Origin: Sorghum bicolor | Taxonomy: Eukaryota > Streptophyta > Magnoliopsida > Poales > Poaceae | Reading direction: 5' to 3' | NCBI RefSeq assembly: GCF_000003195.3 | Contig: NW_018396400.1 | Location: 138,819-202,818 of the forward strand | DNA length: 64,000 bases | Shown here: in pieces, positions 62,592 through 64,000 of the stretch | Layout of the letters: the number at the start of each line of letters is the position of its first letter | Position numbering within the stretch: the stretch's first letter is position 1 | Program-made: the position numbers and the translations under genes | Notes under the pieces: model-generated | The model's input: only the letters and a program-made list of their open reading frames with translations | The model's database searches: none | Told to the model about the DNA's origin: nothing

Positions 62592-63420
62592 GCACCAGAC
62601 GATGCACCGGACGCTGTCTCCGTGCGTCCGGTGCGGTGAGTGTGCCAGACTGCACTCACCGGACGCAGGAACAGTGTCCCTGTAGCGTCCGGTGAGGTGC
62701 GTCCGGTGCTCACCATTCATGCCTGAAGCGTCCGGTGGCCATCCTCCGGTGCGATGCAAATTTGCAATCTTCTCTGCGCATGAGTCCGGTGGTCACCGAA
62801 CGCGTCCGGTGCCACATTAAGAGCGTCCGGTGACCCCGCAGCAGGCGCATAAAGCCCGCGCACAGGCGCTTTCGCGGACGGTTTCTTTCTTCCTCCCGAA
62901 TCTCGCCCGAGCCAAACCGCCGCCTCCGTACACTAGAATCGCCGCCTCCGGTTGATTCGTTGTTCCCTAGCGATCTTTGAAGTTTTCCCCGCGCCAGATC
63001 GGCCCCAGAAGCTGTCCTTGTCCTCCTCTTCTCGCGTGGTTCCAAATCTCGCGAGATTTCTAGGGTTTGGGTGAGTTCCTAATCTCCTACCCTCGAGGTG
63101 TTCGATTCAATGCTTGAACGAATTAGACTGTTGTTTCCGACGACGATTTGATTCGTTCCTTATCTGCAGCACCTTGAGGATTGGATTCGTGTTCTCCGGA
63201 GGATTCCGATTGCATTCTTTAATCCGGAACGCGTCTCGTCGCTCGATCGTAAGCAGGTTACGCTCGTTCCTTATCTATACTTGCGATCTATAGGGTTCTC
63301 TCACCCCTAGTCGTTATGGTTTCTTATGTATACCCTATCTTGTCCTCTTTTCTGCAGCGCGTTGATCTCCATTGTCAGTTGGTTGCTTGTCGGCCGTTCG
63401 ATCAGTCAGTAATTCTTGCA
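62592..63420 (+). promoter_or_regulatory. Promoter-like segment with two candidate 5' UTR introns
   Basis: A third CCGGACGC/GCGTCCGG cluster (62592-62832, about eight copies) is followed by CATAAAG (62848-62854), a CpG-rich leader, and two good intron candidates. Intron 1 runs 63071-63169 (GTGAGT...TATCTGCAG). Intron 2 runs 63249-63357 (GTAAGC... with a pyrimidine tract and TTTTCTGCAG). The ATG at 63421 lies 63 bp after the second acceptor. The order cluster, TATA-like box, leader copies that of LTRs A and B. This could drive a separate transcript of the downstream ORF, or it could be the 5' end of a captured host gene. Splicing is inferred from motifs only. Confidence 0.45.
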
Positions 63421-63948
63421 ATGGCTCGATGCAAGAATGTCAGTGGTCCGGCAGCCGGCACTGGAGGTTCCTCAGGAGGTGATGGTGGAGGTGATCCTCC
63501 TCGTCGCCTATCAGCGGCAGAAAAAGGCAAGGGCAAGAAGCTAGCCACCAAGAAGCGCAAGGCCAGTGATAGAGATGCAGAGGTCGCAGAGGCAGTTGCA
63601 GCAGCGGCTGAGGCAGCTGAGAGAGGTGGTCGCTCTGGTGCTCTGAGGATTGGGGATGACCTCACGCCACAGCAGCGGCGTGCAGTTCTTCAGGCAGAGG
63701 CTCTACATGGATCCCCTCCAGGCACCGTGACGATTGGCGGACAGAGGATTAGGCTTGTGGTTAGGGATCCAGCTCAGGAGGATCCAGACACTGAGACAGA
63801 GGCCCCAGCAGAGGGACAGGAGCAGGAGCAGACACTCAGGAGGTCGACTCGCGCTCGTACCCAGGCCACTCCTCGGACTGGTACGCAGGGTCAGTCCACC
63901 TCCACTACTCGTGCCACCCCAGCCAGAGGCACTCCAGCTTCACGATAG
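63421..63948 (+). CDS. 175-aa ORF downstream of pol, possible env-like position, function unknown
   Basis: ATG in good context (GCAATGGC) to TAG at 63946. An upstream in-frame ATG at 63316 lies within candidate intron 2 and is less likely. The protein starts MARCKNVSGPAAG and is Gly-rich, then Lys/Arg-rich (KGKGKKLATKKRKA, a possible nuclear signal). An Ala/Glu helix-forming stretch and a more ordered core (LTPQQRRAVLQAEALHG) follow, then an acidic Glu/Gln/Pro region and a Ser/Thr/Arg-rich tail. I see no signal peptide or membrane segment and do not recognise a family. SIRE-type elements carry an extra, sometimes env-like, ORF here, so it may be the first part of that, possibly shortened by the TAG. 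A captured host exon is the alternative. Confidence 0.5.
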   Translation: MARCKNVSGPAAGTGGSSGGDGGGDPPRRLSAAEKGKGKKLATKKRKASDRDAEVAEAVAAAAEAAERGGRSGALRIGDDLTPQQRRAVLQAEALHGSPPGTVTIGGQRIRLVVRDPAQEDPDTETEAPAEGQEQEQTLRRSTRARTQATPRTGTQGQSTSTTRATPARGTPASR

Positions 63949-64000
63949 AGGCCAGTCCGGATCCACAGGGATCTCTCGCTCGTGTCAGCCAGAGAGATCC

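Larger units (their letters stand above)
30805..64000 (+). mobile_element. Element A: Ty1-copia retrotransposon, SIRE/Maximus-like, interrupted and partial at right edge
   Basis: The parts in order are: 5' LTR 30805-32331, Met-tRNA primer site, gag 32385-34808, protease and integrase 34823-36171, then a 24-kb insertion (element B, 36172-60226), then the rest of pol with RT and RNase H 60232-62080, and a long 3' region to the window end. Protease-integrase-RT order is diagnostic of Ty1-copia. The very long gag, Met primer site and sequence downstream of pol point to the SIRE lineage. No second copy of the LTR start (TGAAAGAGCATC) occurs before 64000, so the 3' LTR lies outside. Pol carries several stops and frameshifts, so the copy is defective. 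Confidence 0.9.

Overview
This window is plant nuclear DNA from a grass, and looks centromeric or pericentromeric. About the first half (1-30804) is one uninterrupted tandem array of a ~137-bp satellite. From memory, its monomer length and sequence resemble the CEN38/SCEN centromeric satellites of the Sorghum-Saccharum-Miscanthus clade (Andropogoneae). I cannot name the genus. There is no sign of a host single-copy gene, rRNA or tRNA gene, CRISPR array or bacterial sequence.

The array is built from two alternating ~137-bp monomer types (an AB dimer of ~274 bp). The prevailing higher-order unit is four dimers, ~1112-1117 bp. Each unit is marked by one long monomer (~158 bp) carrying a 21-bp internal tandem duplication. 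All 27 marker-to-marker intervals fit 274 x n + 21 bp (n = 3 to 7) within a few bases; the one outlier carries a visible 39-bp deletion. Larger near-identical blocks recur at offsets of about 2.2, 3.07, 7.23 and 15.6 kb.

At 30805 the array stops abruptly at a nest of three LTR retrotransposons. Element A (+ strand, Ty1-copia, SIRE/Maximus-like) starts at 30805 and runs past the window end. It has a 5' LTR, Met-tRNA primer site, an intact 807-aa gag, a broken pol, and a 3' region with a promoter-like segment, two candidate introns and a 175-aa ORF. Element B (- strand, 36172-60226, target duplication TGGGA) is inserted in A's pol. It has two LTRs and a four-zinc-knuckle gag but no pol, so it looks non-autonomous. 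Element C (+ strand, 42215-56302, target duplication ATCTT) is inserted in B's gag. It is a Ty3-gypsy chromovirus (Tekay/Del-like) with ~4-kb LTRs, an extra ORF upstream of gag, and gag, protease, RT, RNase H, integrase and chromodomain, all broken by stops and frameshifts.

The order of events is therefore: satellite array, then A into the array, then B into A, then C into B. By eye the LTR pairs of B and of C each differ at roughly 1.5% of sites, so both insertions look fairly recent and close in time. None of the three looks able to move on its own, but A's gag and B's gag (apart from the C insertion) are open. All counts and divergences here were made by eye, not by alignment software.
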